Shown piece after piece: positions 26,123 to 40,394 of a stretch of DNA of 64,000 bases; position 1 is the first letter of the stretch, and every line of letters begins with the position of its first letter. Under the pieces are notes generated by a model. That model was not told the origin of the DNA. It saw only the letters and a program-made list of their open reading frames with translations, and made no database searches. Source of the DNA: Cinclus cinclus (lineage: Eukaryota > Chordata > Aves > Passeriformes > Cinclidae); the NCBI RefSeq assembly GCF_963662255.1, contig NC_085055.1, positions 17,036,704 through 17,100,703 of the forward strand, read 5' to 3'. A program made the position numbers and the translations under genes.

Positions 26123-26128
26123 AATAAA
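26123..26128 (+). promoter_or_regulatory. Candidate intronic poly(A) signal AATAAA
   Basis: Canonical hexamer preceded by a T-rich stretch (26090-26100) and followed by a T-rich region about 90 bases on. It would serve the candidate terminal exon at 25748. AATAAA is frequent by chance in these introns, so alone it is weak evidence. Confidence 0.3.
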
Positions 26129-26897
26129 GTCATGATAACTGCATCAAGGGCATGCAATATTCACTGCGGAGGCTGAAAAAAAAAAGCAAAGGACATTGTA
26201 CCTGCTATGCACTGCTCTTTATCTCCACAGTTTTAATGTTCTGATTTCTGGACAGTTCAGGTGGTGTTATGCTGAGGCTGATTTATTCTGTCAGAACTAT
26301 GGATGATTTTTAGAGGTTACTTTGAGTCACAGGACTGAATTCCCTGGTACTCTGCCATAGGATAAGTGGGCACTGTAAGAGTGGTTTGAATGCTCTTGGT
26401 TTCCCAGCAAAATGGAACATGTGTTTCTCACAGAATAATACACCCACGCTTTTGTGTTTGTACCAGTAAACATTTTCTGTCCCCTTACATTTGTCATCTT
26501 TGTGTTGCGTTTCTGACGATCCCTGGAAAGCCCACACTCACTCTTCCCTCTTCTATAATGACTCTCAATTTACATTTTAAAAATCCTGCCGTGTGTTTTC
26601 TGGGGCTCTATTCATTTACTCTAATAATTAGTTATCTATTTGGTTTTGATTCTGTGAGTTTCTAAGCTGTCAGTTCCTCTTCTGGCACCCACTGTTAACA
26701 AGCTTTCTTTGAAAGCCCCTAAATTCACATGGTTGGAAGCTAATCTGGGGTGTGTGCAAACATGTGTTTTCAATGTATCACATAACTTGTAAATAATATT
26801 TGTTTACTTTCCTTTTTTCTAGTTGTATAAACCCATTAAAATATAGACTTTACTCCTCTCAGATATCACTGTATTATGTTTCTGGTATTTTCTCCAG

Positions 26898-27119
26898 GTA
26901 GAGCCTTTCTTTGTGAGCGTGGCACTGTATGACATCAGGGATGGCAGGAAGATCTCTGCTGATTTTCATGTGGATTTGAACCACCTTCTGGTTAGACAGA
27001 TGATTTCAGGTTTCTCGAGTCCATTAGAAAATGGTACAGTTGAAAATATTGACTCAAATGAAATGGAAGAACCACAGGTCAAAGGGTTCCCAGAAGAGTG
27101 GCTGAAGTACCCCAAACAG
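26898..27119 (+). CDS. DOCK10: DOCK10 exon 10 (linker before DHR-1)
   Basis: 222 nt, the largest exon here, phase 0 to 0, W342-415. Starts [20 protein letters not shown] and continues [19 protein letters not shown]. The 'EPFF.S.ALYD...[11 protein letters not shown]' block is a hallmark of DOCK-C/D proteins. The second half (around [20 protein letters not shown]) is variable against human, then '[13 protein letters not shown]' is conserved again. Confidence 0.96.
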
Positions 27120-28578
<1,459 letters not shown>

Positions 28579-28661
28579 TGTGCACAGAAAGTGTTAAAAT
28601 CCAATAAACAGTTCTGCAGCAAGCTGGGGAAATACCGTATGCCATTTGCTTGGTCAGTGAG
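28579..28661 (+). CDS. DOCK10: DOCK10 exon 12
   Basis: 83 nt, phase 0 entry, leaves AG of a split Arg codon; W457-484. Encodes CAQKVLKSNKQFCSKLGKYR and MPFAWSV. 'LG.YRMPFAW..R' is invariant in zizimins. Confidence 0.96.
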
Positions 28662-31600
28662 GTATGTATTCATTCTTTTAATGATTTTATAAGCAACTTA
28701 TAGCTTATTCCCTTAGACATATTTTTCATTGTATTGTTTTCTACTTTTTCTGCCTGAAGCTAAGCAAAGCTTTCACTCTGGTCCAGGACCCCAGAATATC
28801 TTGCAGGCTTTTTGTTTCATAGCCCTATTTTTCTCACAGCTAAATGTCAGTTACTTGCTGATCAGATGTTACTGTGGTGGGGTCTTCTCTTCAGGTGTGT
28901 AGTGAAGTTGCCAGGAAGCAGCAGAGGTAGCTGACAGAATATCAATTTATTGTGAGCTCTACCATTCATTTGGTGCTAAAAATTATCAAAGAGATTTCAA
29001 AGTCACACTTCTCATAAGAATTTCCTGCAAAGGTAATTGTGGTTTGAAATAGAGTTGCAGTGGCCACCTAAAAAGTAGGTGCACAGATACCTGTTCTTGA
29101 GGCTCTGTTCCTGTTTTGATGCCTGACAAGTATTAAGAAAAGTCTAACCAAGGACTTGAAATGCTTTGGGGGTCATATTGAGGGATTATGGTTCAGGTAC
29201 TCTTGCATTTTTCAAGGTTAGTAGGTGATGGAGAACTTCTATTTTCTCATTTGGCAGGTCAGCTGGCTTTTATTACAGGTCAGTGCAGTGGCAGTAATGA
29301 AGTTTTATTCTTTCTCCTCCTGTATAATGTTTTGCTGGTCTTGCCTCAAGACTGAGGCACCCTGTGCCTTTTGATCCTCTTTTACCAAATAGGGCTTTTT
29401 TTCCATTTGTTCTCCCTTCAAGTTTTGATATAATTCCTTTCTCTGTCCTCTCCCTTTTTTCTTTCTCAGTCTTGTGTAGTTTCTTTAACTTTCTACTGCC
29501 CTGGCATGAGAGACCTCCCTGACAGAGACCCTCATGTGTGTCCGTGTGGCAGCTCCCTTCTTTCTCCCATGCATAGAACAGGGAATATAAATTATCATAT
29601 TCCTTATAAAAAGGAAAGCTGTCAATTGCCAAGTGGAAACATTTCTCCTCATCTGTGGCTTCTGTTCTCACAGTAGCAGGCCAGGTGGAGAGCTGCCTGA
29701 AGCTCTCAGCAGGGACAAAGGAAGAGCAAGTGCTGAGTGAAAAAGTTGTGTTGTGGCATTGCCCATGGTATGAGAGAGAGCTTCATGTGTGTGCTTCTGG
29801 TGTGGGACATGGAGCAGCAGGATAGCACAGTATCCCATGGCATGTGCAGGGGAAAAATTTCTCATTTTAGAATATGGCACTTAGATGGTGAAGAAGAAAA
29901 CATGCAGTGAGATATGGCCTTTTGAAGGGTTCATTTATATTTTATTTACATTCTTTTTTTTTGTCAATATCCAGTAAGAACAGGAGAGGTGAGCCCTCAA
30001 GAGAAGGGCAGATAATGTGTTTTGATCTGTCATCACAAACTCAAGGATACTCATAAATATTTGCTACTTCTGTGTAGCCAGAGGACCATTCATCAAAATC
30101 ATATTGAAGGGTTGATAAAAGTTGTTTACTTTTACCATGTAACAGACTGTGCAATGGCAGGTGGTGCAGGCTTAGCACCAGACTGACCTGAAGCTTCCTA
30201 TTAGCTTCCTATTAGCTTCCTGTTAGCTTCCTGTTAGCTTCCTATTAGCTTCCTATTAGCTTCCTATTAGCTTCCTATTAGCTTCCTATTAACTCAGGCC
30301 TTGCCTGCCTGTGCTCTGTGGCAATGCCACAGTGATACATCCTGCAACTCAGCCCTTGCTGGAGTAGCTATCTTTAGGTGGCCTGATGATTTTAACTAGT
30401 TCAAGGTCTGGCAAGGCACTGATGGGTATAAGGAAGGCTATAGCATTCTTCCACAGCTTCAGCAAATCCTGCCAGAAATAAAATACAGAAAGGTTTTCTT
30501 CTCATTTTGAAAGAAGTGTATTTTCTTCTCATAGGATTCTCCAAGTGTCAATCCCTTGTTGCCTCGTGATGAGGAGTGGGCAGGAGCAGGATTTGGGCTG
30601 TGGTCCTCTCCTCTGGCTCTCAGCTGCTGGGCTGTGTGTGCCACAGCTGTGCTGCCCAAGTGCATCCCGCAGTGTGTGCCTCAGCCCAGACCTGTGGCTG
30701 CAGCTCTGCACTTGCTCTGCCTGAGGAGAATCTTAACAGGGATGAGGGATGTTTTGCTGCTATCCCTGTGAGACAGACAGCCCCCTAAATACCTGTCAAG
30801 CTAGGGTACATTGAGAAAATTCAAATTCCACAGTCATTTACATCTGCTTGTGTATTGATATTGCTCAGGTCTGACTTCGGTGAAAGCAAAATATAAAATC
30901 TATTTCTGTTTTCGCAGCTTGAAAATAGAAGTTTCCACATGAGGCTATTGCACTACAGAGAGAAAGAAATTATTTGGCTACGATAAATAGCAAAGCCCTG
31001 GGTTTGGAAATGTGTTTTCCAGTTAGTTCACTCTGGCATTAACCACACTCCTGTTTTTGTGTGGAAATTTTCCCTCCTTAAAGCAGTTACAGATGGTCAC
31101 AGTGCGATTTTTACGTATGCATTCAGCAAGCCAAACTCTTGACAGTTGAGTATTGCACATGTGACTGAAACTCTTAATTAGCTCCTGTGGCACCAGTTTG
31201 TTAGCATTGCTCAAAAGCATGACTCAGGGTTCTTCCCTGAGTTCCTGCTGGGAAATCTGGTGTCTGTGTGATCTCACAGGTATAATTAAGGGATGTGTTA
31301 GAATTACAATGTGTCAGAGTCTCACTTTCCTGCCCTAACTGCCAAAGTTTGCAAATATCTGCCTCAGCTACATATTGTAGATGTAGGGATAAACTTCATT
31401 CACAGAGATTAGTTTTTACACTCTTACTCCTTCAGACCTTCTCCACCCTCATAAACATCATGTTTTAAAGTCTAATATTTGAATCCTTCAGTACTAGTGC
31501 AGCTGCTGATTCAGTTCAGCTGCCGTAGGTTGAGGGAGCTGAAGGCAGTGAGACTGTGCTGATTTCCAGTAGCTTCACATCCTCCACTGAGTGTCTAACC

Positions 31601-34173
31601 CTGGAGGTGAGCAATTTTCCCACAGATCACGAACCACTATTCAAAAGTAACCTTTTCCAGACTTGAATGATGAGCAATGTGTAGCTTTTCTGTGCTTGAC
31701 GAGTTTTTAGGATTGTGGACAATCAGCTAACAATGTCAGAAGAGCAGAATCATATCAACACTAAAGTACTGAGATGATGTTTCAGTTTTTTAAGTGTAAT
31801 CTATTAACTTGCTTTCCCCTAAATGATTACTTTTATAATCTCTTCAGGAGTTTAGTTCAGTGAAATTACTCTTATTTTAGTATCTCAGTAAATAGGTACC
31901 CAGCATTAAGGTTCATTGTTAATGTGTTAGACAAATATTGAACTCCTGGACTGAAGTTTTTAAAGCATCTCCTTGTTTTGATGTGACAGTTGTCATTCTC
32001 AAGTGCCTTCAGTATGTTCTCTGTGACAAGAAGCATTCTTGTTCCACCTGCAAGGATACAGCAAAACATGGGGTTGCAGTTACTTAACTGCAGCTGTGCT
32101 GCATTCAGTACTTGCTGCATTGACAATTCTCCAGCTTCATGAACCTGGAGAATGGACACGCCAGTACAATTTGACCAGTGCATAAAACATACCTTTTTAA
32201 GAAGGATTATCTCGTTTTCAATGGACATCTAAATTACCCATGTGGTTGAAAGAACTTTATGTACATGGAGTACTGTGTGTAAGTTGGAGAGATAAAAATG
32301 CTTCCCTGTTTGGTGGTGGTTTCATGCCTTTAATTTTGTCCTGGATGCATTATTTAGGCAGGGATATGCTGCTGAACCAGTCCTAGGAGGCAGAGAATGG
32401 GATAGCCAGGGAGCACTGATGCTCTGGAGCAGTGGTTGTAGGCAGGATAACTTTGTAAAGCCCTTCTGACTCCAAACTAGAGGGGAAGAGTGGGAAAATT
32501 GTGGAATTTGGGTTTGAAGATACCTTGAGGATCACGATGCTGTGTCCCTGAGCCTTCTGGAAGGCAGTGCTCAATACAACTACACAGAGTGAGCTACTTC
32601 CAGCTTCATTTCCTTTTTCACTTGCATCCACAGCTCTTCTTGATGAGTGCCCCTATACCCTGCTGCACTGAGCAGGGGTTTGCTCAGTGTCAGAGCCTGC
32701 TCTGGAATCAGTTAATAGTTTCCAGCAGGGCTAGGTTTGCTCAGCAGCACATTGCAGAGCCCAGTGGCACAGCGGATATCACTCACCCAACGTTTTGGTC
32801 CTCTCTTAGTCTGGAGGAGGAAGCAGTGCTGAGTCCAAGAAATATCATAATGTCACCAATACTGTAATAATTATTAAATCTTTTTTCTTTCCTTTTTCTT
32901 TTTTCTGACAGCAGTTTAATAGCATTTGTAAAGTAAGTGGTGGCTGCCAGAAAGGAGGTCTGGTTTCTCCCTAGTAAGCTTTTTGACATGGTGTGTTGGT
33001 GTAGACCTTATTCCCTCCAACAGCGGGAGGTGAAAATCTGATAGAAGAAAGTTGATATTTCTCAACAGTTGCAAAGAAATGAGATAGGGATGCTTCTCTC
33101 AATTAATTAAGATACGGTGCATTTATAATTATTCTTGGGATCCTCTTCCAAAGGTTTGCTCCATTATTTTGCATCTGGCAACAATTTGACCTGGCATCAA
33201 TTCTTCTACTCGCTGGCAGTGGAGCAGAGAAGTAAATTAAGGAAACAAGATTGGCCAAATGATTCACAGAACAGCACTTAGTGTCAAGAGCATTTTACTT
33301 TTGTTAAGCAATGTTTTTTCATACTACAGTTGAATCCAGGGTTCATTAATTTGGATAGCTGTTACATTATCCTGTCCAGCCAGCCTATATGACCCTTGAG
33401 GATATACAAAGGGCACTGCAATGTCTTAATTAAATCCTGCAAGTGTCAATGAACAGGAATGGAAATGTCTGGAAATGTTTTCCTGTGCACACAACGGCTG
33501 ATATTTATTGTTCTCAGTTATAGATGGTTATCCTTCTTTTCCAGTTCATCGGGAACTTTGTAGGTGGCTCATCAAAAATTTAGTTGGTGTTCCACAAATT
33601 TGTTTTGTGAAGGAATGCTAAGCCACAGTGAGTGGGTGTTGTGCTCCTGGAGGGCACAGGACAGACTTAACGCACAGGAACATTCATTGAGGTCTCTAAC
33701 CTGTTTCTGTAAAAGCATGTCCTTATGTGGTGGTTGACATTTGACAGCTAGCTATGATTTCCATTATTTAAAATTATAATGCTTTCCTTGGATAATAACT
33801 TCTTGGATGAAATTACCTACTGATGCATTGAATTCTTCTAATGAATTCCTTGAAATAAGGAATCAGTCTCATTGTTGAAGTGAGGAGTCATGTCCATGAT
33901 GGGTGAGAGGCTCTTGCTCATTCCAGGTCTGAGGTCTTTGCAGGGCTGGGATACACATGGAATAAATTGGAGTTGCCTTTGTCCTGCAAGCATAAAGCTT
34001 GACAGGGCTCTCTTGGGTAAAAATCTGTGGAGAGGCCATGAATTTGTGTAAGAATTCATATCACAACCTTGTTAAAAGATTACACGACAGTTTCAAATGC
34101 TCAGATATATATGTACATTCATGAATATATGTGGATGAGTGTTTATAAGCATGTTATTTTTCTTTCTTTATAG
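28662..34173 (+). other. Intron 12 (5.5 kb)
   Basis: Second longest complete intron. It contains the 11-bp minisatellite at 30192-30290 and a GC-richer patch near 30560-30780. Open frames of up to 132 codons (minus strand, 29273-29671) look like chance. No exon is missing, since exons 12 and 13 join without a gap against human. Confidence 0.8.
30192..30290. repeat. 11-bp minisatellite, nine copies
   Basis: Nine head-to-tail copies of AGCTTCCTATT. Copies three and four read AGCTTCCTGTT and the other seven are identical. There are no spacers between copies, so this is not a CRISPR-like array. The near-perfect copies indicate recent expansion or homogenisation. Confidence 0.95.
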
Positions 34174-34296
34174 GCCAGTGTTTAAAGATAATCAGGGAAA
34201 TGTTGACAGAGACTCCCGATTCTCACCCTTATTCAGGCAAGAAAGTAATAAGATTTCCATGGAAGATTTGATTAAACTAATAGCAGAATACAGAAG
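34174..34296 (+). CDS. DOCK10: DOCK10 exon 13
   Basis: 123 nt; completes the Arg codon of exon 12 and leaves AG of another; W484-525. Encodes PVFKDNQGNVDRDSRFSPLF, RQESNKISMEDLIKLIAEYR. 'FKD..GN.D...RFS...RQ.S.K' is the zizimin consensus. Confidence 0.96.
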
Positions 34297-35529
34297 GTAA
34301 AGAAAAATTTCTAATTTGCTTTCAAGCTTTATAAAGCTGTGCAGAATAATTGTAGCTGGGTTCTTTCCTTCTTTTTACACAGTGTGCCAAAGTGGCCATG
34401 TTAAATTATATTACATTAGTGTTTTACACATTAGCTTATTACCTGCCAAAGAGTGCTTGAGGTTGGACTTTCCAGGAAAATTGAAATGTCGTTTGGCACG
34501 TTAAAATAAATGTTATTACAACTAAAAATAGTGATTGCTTAAATCAGCTTTTATCAGGGGAGATGCAGGTGAAGTACCCAACATTATCTCAGGGGAAAAT
34601 AAAAACAGAAAAGGAGAAAAGCAACAGAGAAACAAAATCATTCTTTGTGGGTTTCCCAATTCTTGCTTTTCTTTGTTTGAGTCTCCGTGGCAAACTCAAG
34701 AATGGACATCAAAAGTAAAAACCTCCTCCAAGTGTTTTACAGCCTGCAAATTTCTGAACAGAGGTTTGGCTGGGTAGTTTCCATACAGGTATAAATCAGG
34801 TTAATCCTAGAGCAGGGTCTGTGTTTATATTGGATAAGTGACATGAGAATTGAACCATGTATTTCTCCTTGTCTCTTCTACTCTAAATGGGCCTGAAAAT
34901 GAATTAATCTAAAAAACTTCTGTTCCATTTAAATAAAAAAAGATCATAGAAAGATTGAATATCAGCTGTGATTATGCCCTCGTGCCACCTTACTGTTACT
35001 GGTCAGGACATTCTACTGACTTCATTAGTGTCACCACTGCTGTGTTTGTGTCCCTAAAACATCTCCTAGACAAAAGAGATCGTGGTTTTGGCAATGCTCG
35101 GACACAAGGAATGTGTCTTGGTCACTTTTCAGCATGGCACTTACAGAAGCCACAATGCTGTGAACTCCTCTCATCCCAGTGCTCATTGAATTCCTTTTAG
35201 GGAATATTTCATTCAGATTTTAGAAAGTAAAAGTAGATAAGCTAATGCCCATAAATCTTGCTTCATCACTTCCTTCCTTTTCTACAAAATAAGAGAAAGG
35301 CAGGAGTGAGATTAAGAAGCAAAAAAAAAAGAAACCACAAACCAAATCATATTTTATTTCTGCTTTTACATTTGATTAGAGTTTAATAGCCAGTAGGTAT
35401 ATATTAAATGTGTTTAATTTATCTTAAAGTATCTTAAATAAGGTTCTTCTTTTCATTTTTTATTAATTCCTGTGATGTTTTGATCTGTTGTTCTAATTTT
35501 CTAAAATGTTTTCATTTATCTCATTGCAG
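34297..35529 (+). other. Intron 13 (1.2 kb)
   Basis: No feature recognised besides short A/T runs. Confidence 0.8.
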
Positions 35530-35609
35530 AGCAGAGAAGATTAGCAAAATACAGACTATACCTGGCTGTTTGGACATTGCAGTTGATTGTGTTCCTTTGG
35601 AACATCCAA
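35530..35609 (+). CDS. DOCK10: DOCK10 exon 14
   Basis: 80 nt, W525-552, split codons at both ends (AG|A in, A|AC out). Encodes AEKISKIQTIPGCLDIAVDC and VPLEHP. The IPG.LDI.VD pattern is shared with the paralogues; 'CVPLEHP' is DOCK10-like. Confidence 0.94.
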
Positions 35610-36688
35610 GTATGATTCCACTTTAAAATTAATTACGTGAATTAGATAGGACATTGTCATAGGCTTTCCATCTATACTTGTGCCTTGAGACAGCTCTGAC
35701 AGAAGCATCCATTGTGTCAGAAAATGTATGCTGGGAGTGGTTTTGAGTTGTTGTCATTTAATTACACCACTCTTTGTTTCATCCTGTACCTGGCCAGATG
35801 CAGCCCAGTTTTCAGTGTCTGTGAAAGAAAGGAAACCACAGTGCTGCAGGCTGGCTTAGAGCCACTTCTCCCCAGCCTGCCTGGGCTGCAGAGCACCTGC
35901 ATTGTTCTGAAACTGGCAATTTCCTCTTGAACTAGGTTAGAAAAAAGTAAAATTTGTGTGGGGGGGATCACAAGCTTCTTTCAGATTCCTCACACCATAT
36001 CGGTAGACTTTTCCTGGGGATTATTCTATGATTTGGGGAAGGAGTTTGTAGGCAAGGTCTGTCCAATGGCTTTTCCCAGAAATAGTTCTGGTTGCTCTGG
36101 AGATCCTTAGGCTGGTAGCCCTTCTCAGCTTCAGTTCCCCATGAAGTAAATGCCTCACTACTTTAATGGTATAGGAAGAGAAATTGCTCTCTGTCCAGTT
36201 TTAATCTCAGTGACAGAGGGCTTATTTTCATTTTCTGTTTCTTGATCTGATTTCACTTATCCCAATTGCTTAATATATTTGATCTAGTGCTGCACTGTCA
36301 GTTTCTTCATTTTATTTATTATGTTATTAGGTAATAGAGAAACTTAAATGAGCTGTAAAATTGATTAGAAGCAGCATCACTCAGTACATTCTTTAGAAAT
36401 TGTCCATATACCAGTGGGGCTGTTACACTGTCAAATGTCACCAAATACTGTGGGTGTCAAAAGAGGTTACCAGTGCTGTCCAGTTTAATTCAAGTGAGAG
36501 AAATCATTTAAGGATAATTAATGTCACTGTTCTGAGGTAATGTGTAAATTTAAGGCATCTCAGCATTAGTAATTTTTTGTAAGTCAAGACAGGATTTTGT
36601 ATGTTCCATCTCAAATTACTTATTCTTAGTAGTAAGACAGTAAAAACAAACACAATATGTGATGGTTCTCTTTTCTTTTCTTTTGAAG
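35610..36688 (+). other. Intron 14 (1.1 kb)
   Basis: No feature recognised. Ends in an alternating T-run/C tract before a GAAG acceptor. Confidence 0.8.
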
Positions 36689-36876
36689 ACTGTGTAACTT
36701 CATCCTTTATTCCAATCAAGCCATTCCATAATGTAAAGGAACATCAACCTACAGTGGAAGTTGAGGAGTTTGTGCAGGAATCAACAAAATATTCTCGACC
36801 TTACAGGGTGTACAAGAATCAAATATACATCTATCCAAAACACCTCAAGTATGACAGCCAAAAACACTTCAACAAG
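36689..36876 (+). CDS. DOCK10: DOCK10 exon 15 (start of DHR-1)
   Basis: 188 nt; completes Asn and ends in phase 0; W552-614. 'NCVTSSFIP.KPF' is followed by 'PTVEVEEFVQESTKYSRPY', where DHR-1 begins, and then YRVYKNQIYIYPKHLKYDSQ. DHR-1 is the C2-like domain through which DOCK proteins bind phosphoinositides. Acceptor is AAG after a long pyrimidine tract. Confidence 0.96.
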
Positions 36877-37494
36877 GTATAGTATGTGACTGATTCAGGC
36901 TAACATGGGGTATTAGTGGCCTGCATGAGCTCTTTTTAGGAATCCAGGAGAACTTACAAAGAAGAGAATGTCACTGAGCTGGCTCTCCATCTTTTTCACC
37001 TTTTGAAATCATAGAATGCTGGTACAATTTTAATGAATCTATGGGTTAATTTTAAGTTGTAACAGTGATTCAAAGAGAGATAATGTGGTAATATCTTCTT
37101 CACAATTTTCAGGAGGGCGTTATATTAATGACATAACATGTGCAGATAAAATTAATGTAGATAATGTTTGTAATTCTTAAATGAAACCTGATATACCACT
37201 TGTGTTTATATGGTGTTTGAAAACCAATTAAGAACAAGATAAAGGTAAGTCCTGGTCACTTTATAGTCTGCTTCTAAACAGTCATTTTGAGGCCTGGCTT
37301 GCATTTTGCATTTTTCTTGGAAATTTTATTTCTAGTGATATCACTGAGACTTAGAAGCATTTTTAAATATTGATACACCATCTGCATGTTTCTCTTGGAT
37401 TCTGAAAAGGCCTTATTCCAGCTCTGTAGTTTACCTGAGTTTTTATGGGTACCCCATTTCTGATCTCAGCTTTAACATGCTCCTGTCTCTCTAG
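36877..37494 (+). other. Intron 15 (0.6 kb)
   Basis: No feature recognised. The string ATCATAGAATG near 37010 resembles a CR1 end motif but is too short to call. Confidence 0.75.
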
Positions 37495-37560
37495 GCACGG
37501 AATATAACAGTGTGCATTGAGTTCAAAAGTTCTGATGAAGAAGGAGCAAAGCCACTCAAG
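37495..37560 (+). CDS. DOCK10: DOCK10 exon 16 (DHR-1)
   Basis: 66 nt, phase 0 to 0, W615-636. Encodes ARNITVCIEFKSSDEEGAKP then LK, a DHR-1 beta strand and acidic loop ('ARNI.VCIEF..SDEE'). Symmetric, but inside a folded domain. Confidence 0.96.
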
Positions 37561-38420
37561 GTGAGCTGCAAGAGGAGTTTATTCAGAGGGTGCTGTTTCT
37601 GAGGACATTACTTATAAAATCCAGGAATAACGGTGATACTGAACCAGAACAATTCAAGAGTGGATGTTGTCATACATCCCTCTGATCTTGCACTGTGGTT
37701 CTTTTAGATCCCAGCTGGTCATAGTGATTCCATTTTACAGTGCTACCATTCTGACTGGTGGAAGGGAAGGGAGATAATATTAGTAAACTGAACCATTTTT
37801 ACAGTGCAGCTTGCTTTTTCTAGAATTTATCACTTATCCTACACTTCTCATTGAGCTCAGGAGACTTGATTGAGAAGAGTGAGGCACAAAATTAGATGGA
37901 CCTGAGACTTAATTCTTAACTTTGCTATTGCCCAGGGGCTGTTACATAATCCAGTTGTGGTATACTTTTCCAAGCAAGAAATAAAACTGCCATTACTCAG
38001 TAATCAGGAGCACCTAGACAGACTCCTGCCAGAAAAGAGATTGTTAACAGGGATAGCTTTTGTAACACTGGAAAGTCAGTAAAAACACTGTATTGTGTAT
38101 TGAACTGCATAAAAGTGAAATAGATTTTGTAAAACTTTTTGCAGAAAACTCTGAAATTGATAAAAGCAAGGAAGATTTCTAGGGAGTCTGCTTTGCTTAA
38201 TTGAGCAGAGGGTAATTTTCACAGAATCAATGGACTTTTACTGGAAGTGTGTATAAAAAAATCCAGGTTTGAGCACTTAAAACATTTCTTTTAATATTTG
38301 ATAAAGTAATGATCAATCTTTCATGATAATTGTTTTAAATGTACATGCACATTAGATATACCAATAATAGTATCTTCAGCAGAATTTCACAATGTAATGA
38401 AAGCATGTTACTTTTATCAG
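37561..38420 (+). other. Intron 16 (0.9 kb)
   Basis: No feature recognised. Confidence 0.8.
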
Positions 38421-38513
38421 TGTATTTATGGGAAGCCAGGTGGACCCTTATTTACAACCTCAGCCTACACTGCTGTGCTACATCATTCCCAGAATCCTGA
38501 TTTCTATGATGAG
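38421..38513 (+). CDS. DOCK10: DOCK10 exon 17 (DHR-1)
   Basis: 93 nt, phase 0 to 0, W637-667. Encodes [20 protein letters not shown] then [11 protein letters not shown]. '[11 protein letters not shown]' and 'HH.QNP.FYDE' are the strongest DHR-1 signatures. The acceptor ATCAG follows an upstream region with few pyrimidines. Confidence 0.97.
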
Positions 38514-40394
38514 GTCAGTCTGCTTTTTCTTTCATTAAAGTCTGCCAATCTCACATATTTGCCAATGAGACAGAAAAATATCTGTATAGAATGCTTCTGT
38601 TGCCATTGCTTGTGTATCTGGAAGGGCTGTGCTATGTAGATTGACATTCAGTCACACTTTTTGTTTTCTCTTCTTCTATCAATTCAGTGGATTGTTCCTT
38701 TTGTAAGATGCTCTGAGTACAGTTAAGATGCTGTAGAATTAATTAGGAACAGTCCAGGTCTCTAAAATGCATGTCTGTGTTGCATTAAGTGTGCAGCTGC
38801 ATCTCTGAATTTTATGGAAACAGTAAGCATTATAATGAAGTGTGGAGCCAAGTGTCAGAACAAATCCCTCCCTGACATAAGATCTGCATCAGGGCATTTT
38901 GTTAATCCAGTGATTTGAACAAAATGTGCAGTGATGTGTGGTGGCTGCAGCAAGTCTTTTAGCTGTGGTGCTTTTGAGGATGCAGCTATAGAGTAATTCA
39001 TATGGTGGCCTTTGCCAAATGTTACTCACATGTGCATCTGTTTCACCACAAGTTTGATTCCCCAGGCTTCCTGCAGGTGAACCTCATTTCACCCTATCAG
39101 TGACTGGTGTGTTTGATGGCTTGTGAATGTCAAGTGTCTGTTCTGGATTTTCCATTACTGCTTTATGTGTAGTGATGAGACTGGCAAACAGCATAGAGTT
39201 TATAGCTAGTGTTTTCCAAACTGTTCTGCTAGTCAGTAAAATTTCCTTTTTCAGTAAAAATTTACTTTGATAAAATTGCTGAGGCAAGATCAGCAGATAA
39301 TGTACAACTACATAAGAAGTATCAATTTTAAGATTTCTGTTTAGGAACTGAGGTGAAACTTAAAGCACTACATTTTCAGATATTTTGAACTCCTTGGTAA
39401 TCCTTGTAAAGGATTAGCAACCCCTTGTTTTGGGGTTTAATACATCTGAAAGTGTCCTTCGTGTGATGCTACTGAGCCAGTTGGTTTGGGGAGATTACTT
39501 TCAACCTGAATGAGGAACTGAATTCAGATGTGAATAACCAATTGGGCTGGAAGAGGTGTGCACCTGTCCTGAATGTTACTAACAAAGCAGGTGCAGAATT
39601 TAAAAGAATGTAAGATGTTAAGAAGCAAGTTGTCTTAATCTCTTTCTCTGAGTGCCCATTTTATATCTGTGTTTATGGTATTAGGCTCTTACCCTTAAGC
39701 TGATTTACCACTGGAAGCATTTACCCACTATTTCTAACCCTTACTTTAGCATAGGATTAGCTTGCATAAATTTCATCACAGCTCATAGGAGGAAAGGGTC
39801 ATTTTTATTAGTACTTATGGTAACATGTTCTGATTAGTTTGTATTTTTATCCCAATAGTTAATAATACCTGAAAACCAGTGTGTAGAATTTCATGGATGG
39901 CATGCTAAGGGATTTAAGACTGAGCAGAAATTATAAATAAAAGTTTATTTTCATGTCAGCCTTTATTACTTGGTCTTTGCCATGAAATGATGATGAAGCA
40001 GTAGCTGAGATGTCATTTTAGTTTTAGTTTGGTCATCCTGAATATATGAGCATGGGGCTGGCTATTTATGGCTGCTAAAGTGCAGGTGATCACTTCTAAG
40101 CAGAGTCCACCACTCTTTACTTCTGTCCTCCTTCATTTTATGCTCTTCCATCATTAATGAAAATATTCCTCCACAAGACAAAGTGGATAAAAGCTGTTTT
40201 AAGTAAAAGTGATAGATGATCATCATAAACAATTTCCTTAAGAAAGCATTTCTAATTATGGAGCAAACATTGCCCAGTAAAGACAGGCTATACTTAGACC
40301 TCTTTGTAGAGAGATGTCACTCATTTAGCTCATCTCTGATGCCTGATTTAATTGATTTTTAAACTAAAGTGAGGTGTAACATTTTACATTTCAG
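38514..40394 (+). other. Intron 17 (1.9 kb)
   Basis: No feature recognised. Confidence 0.8.

Larger units (their letters stand above)
25373..26897 (+). other. Intron 9 (1.5 kb)
   Basis: Begins with a T/G-rich tract (25397-25464) and contains the candidate alternative terminal exon and poly(A) signal described separately (25748-26128). The remainder is unique AT-rich sequence. Confidence 0.75.

Noticed and set aside
29273..29671. 132-codon minus-strand open frame in intron 12
   Set aside because: Lys/Glu-rich translation without recognisable family; no supporting context.
30192..30290. CRISPR-like repeat array
   Set aside because: Units are contiguous 11-mers with no spacers, in a vertebrate intron; it is a minisatellite.
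37008..37022. Second CR1 fragment (ATCATAGAATG string)
   Set aside because: Only about 11 bases match and the surroundings do not follow the CR1 consensus.
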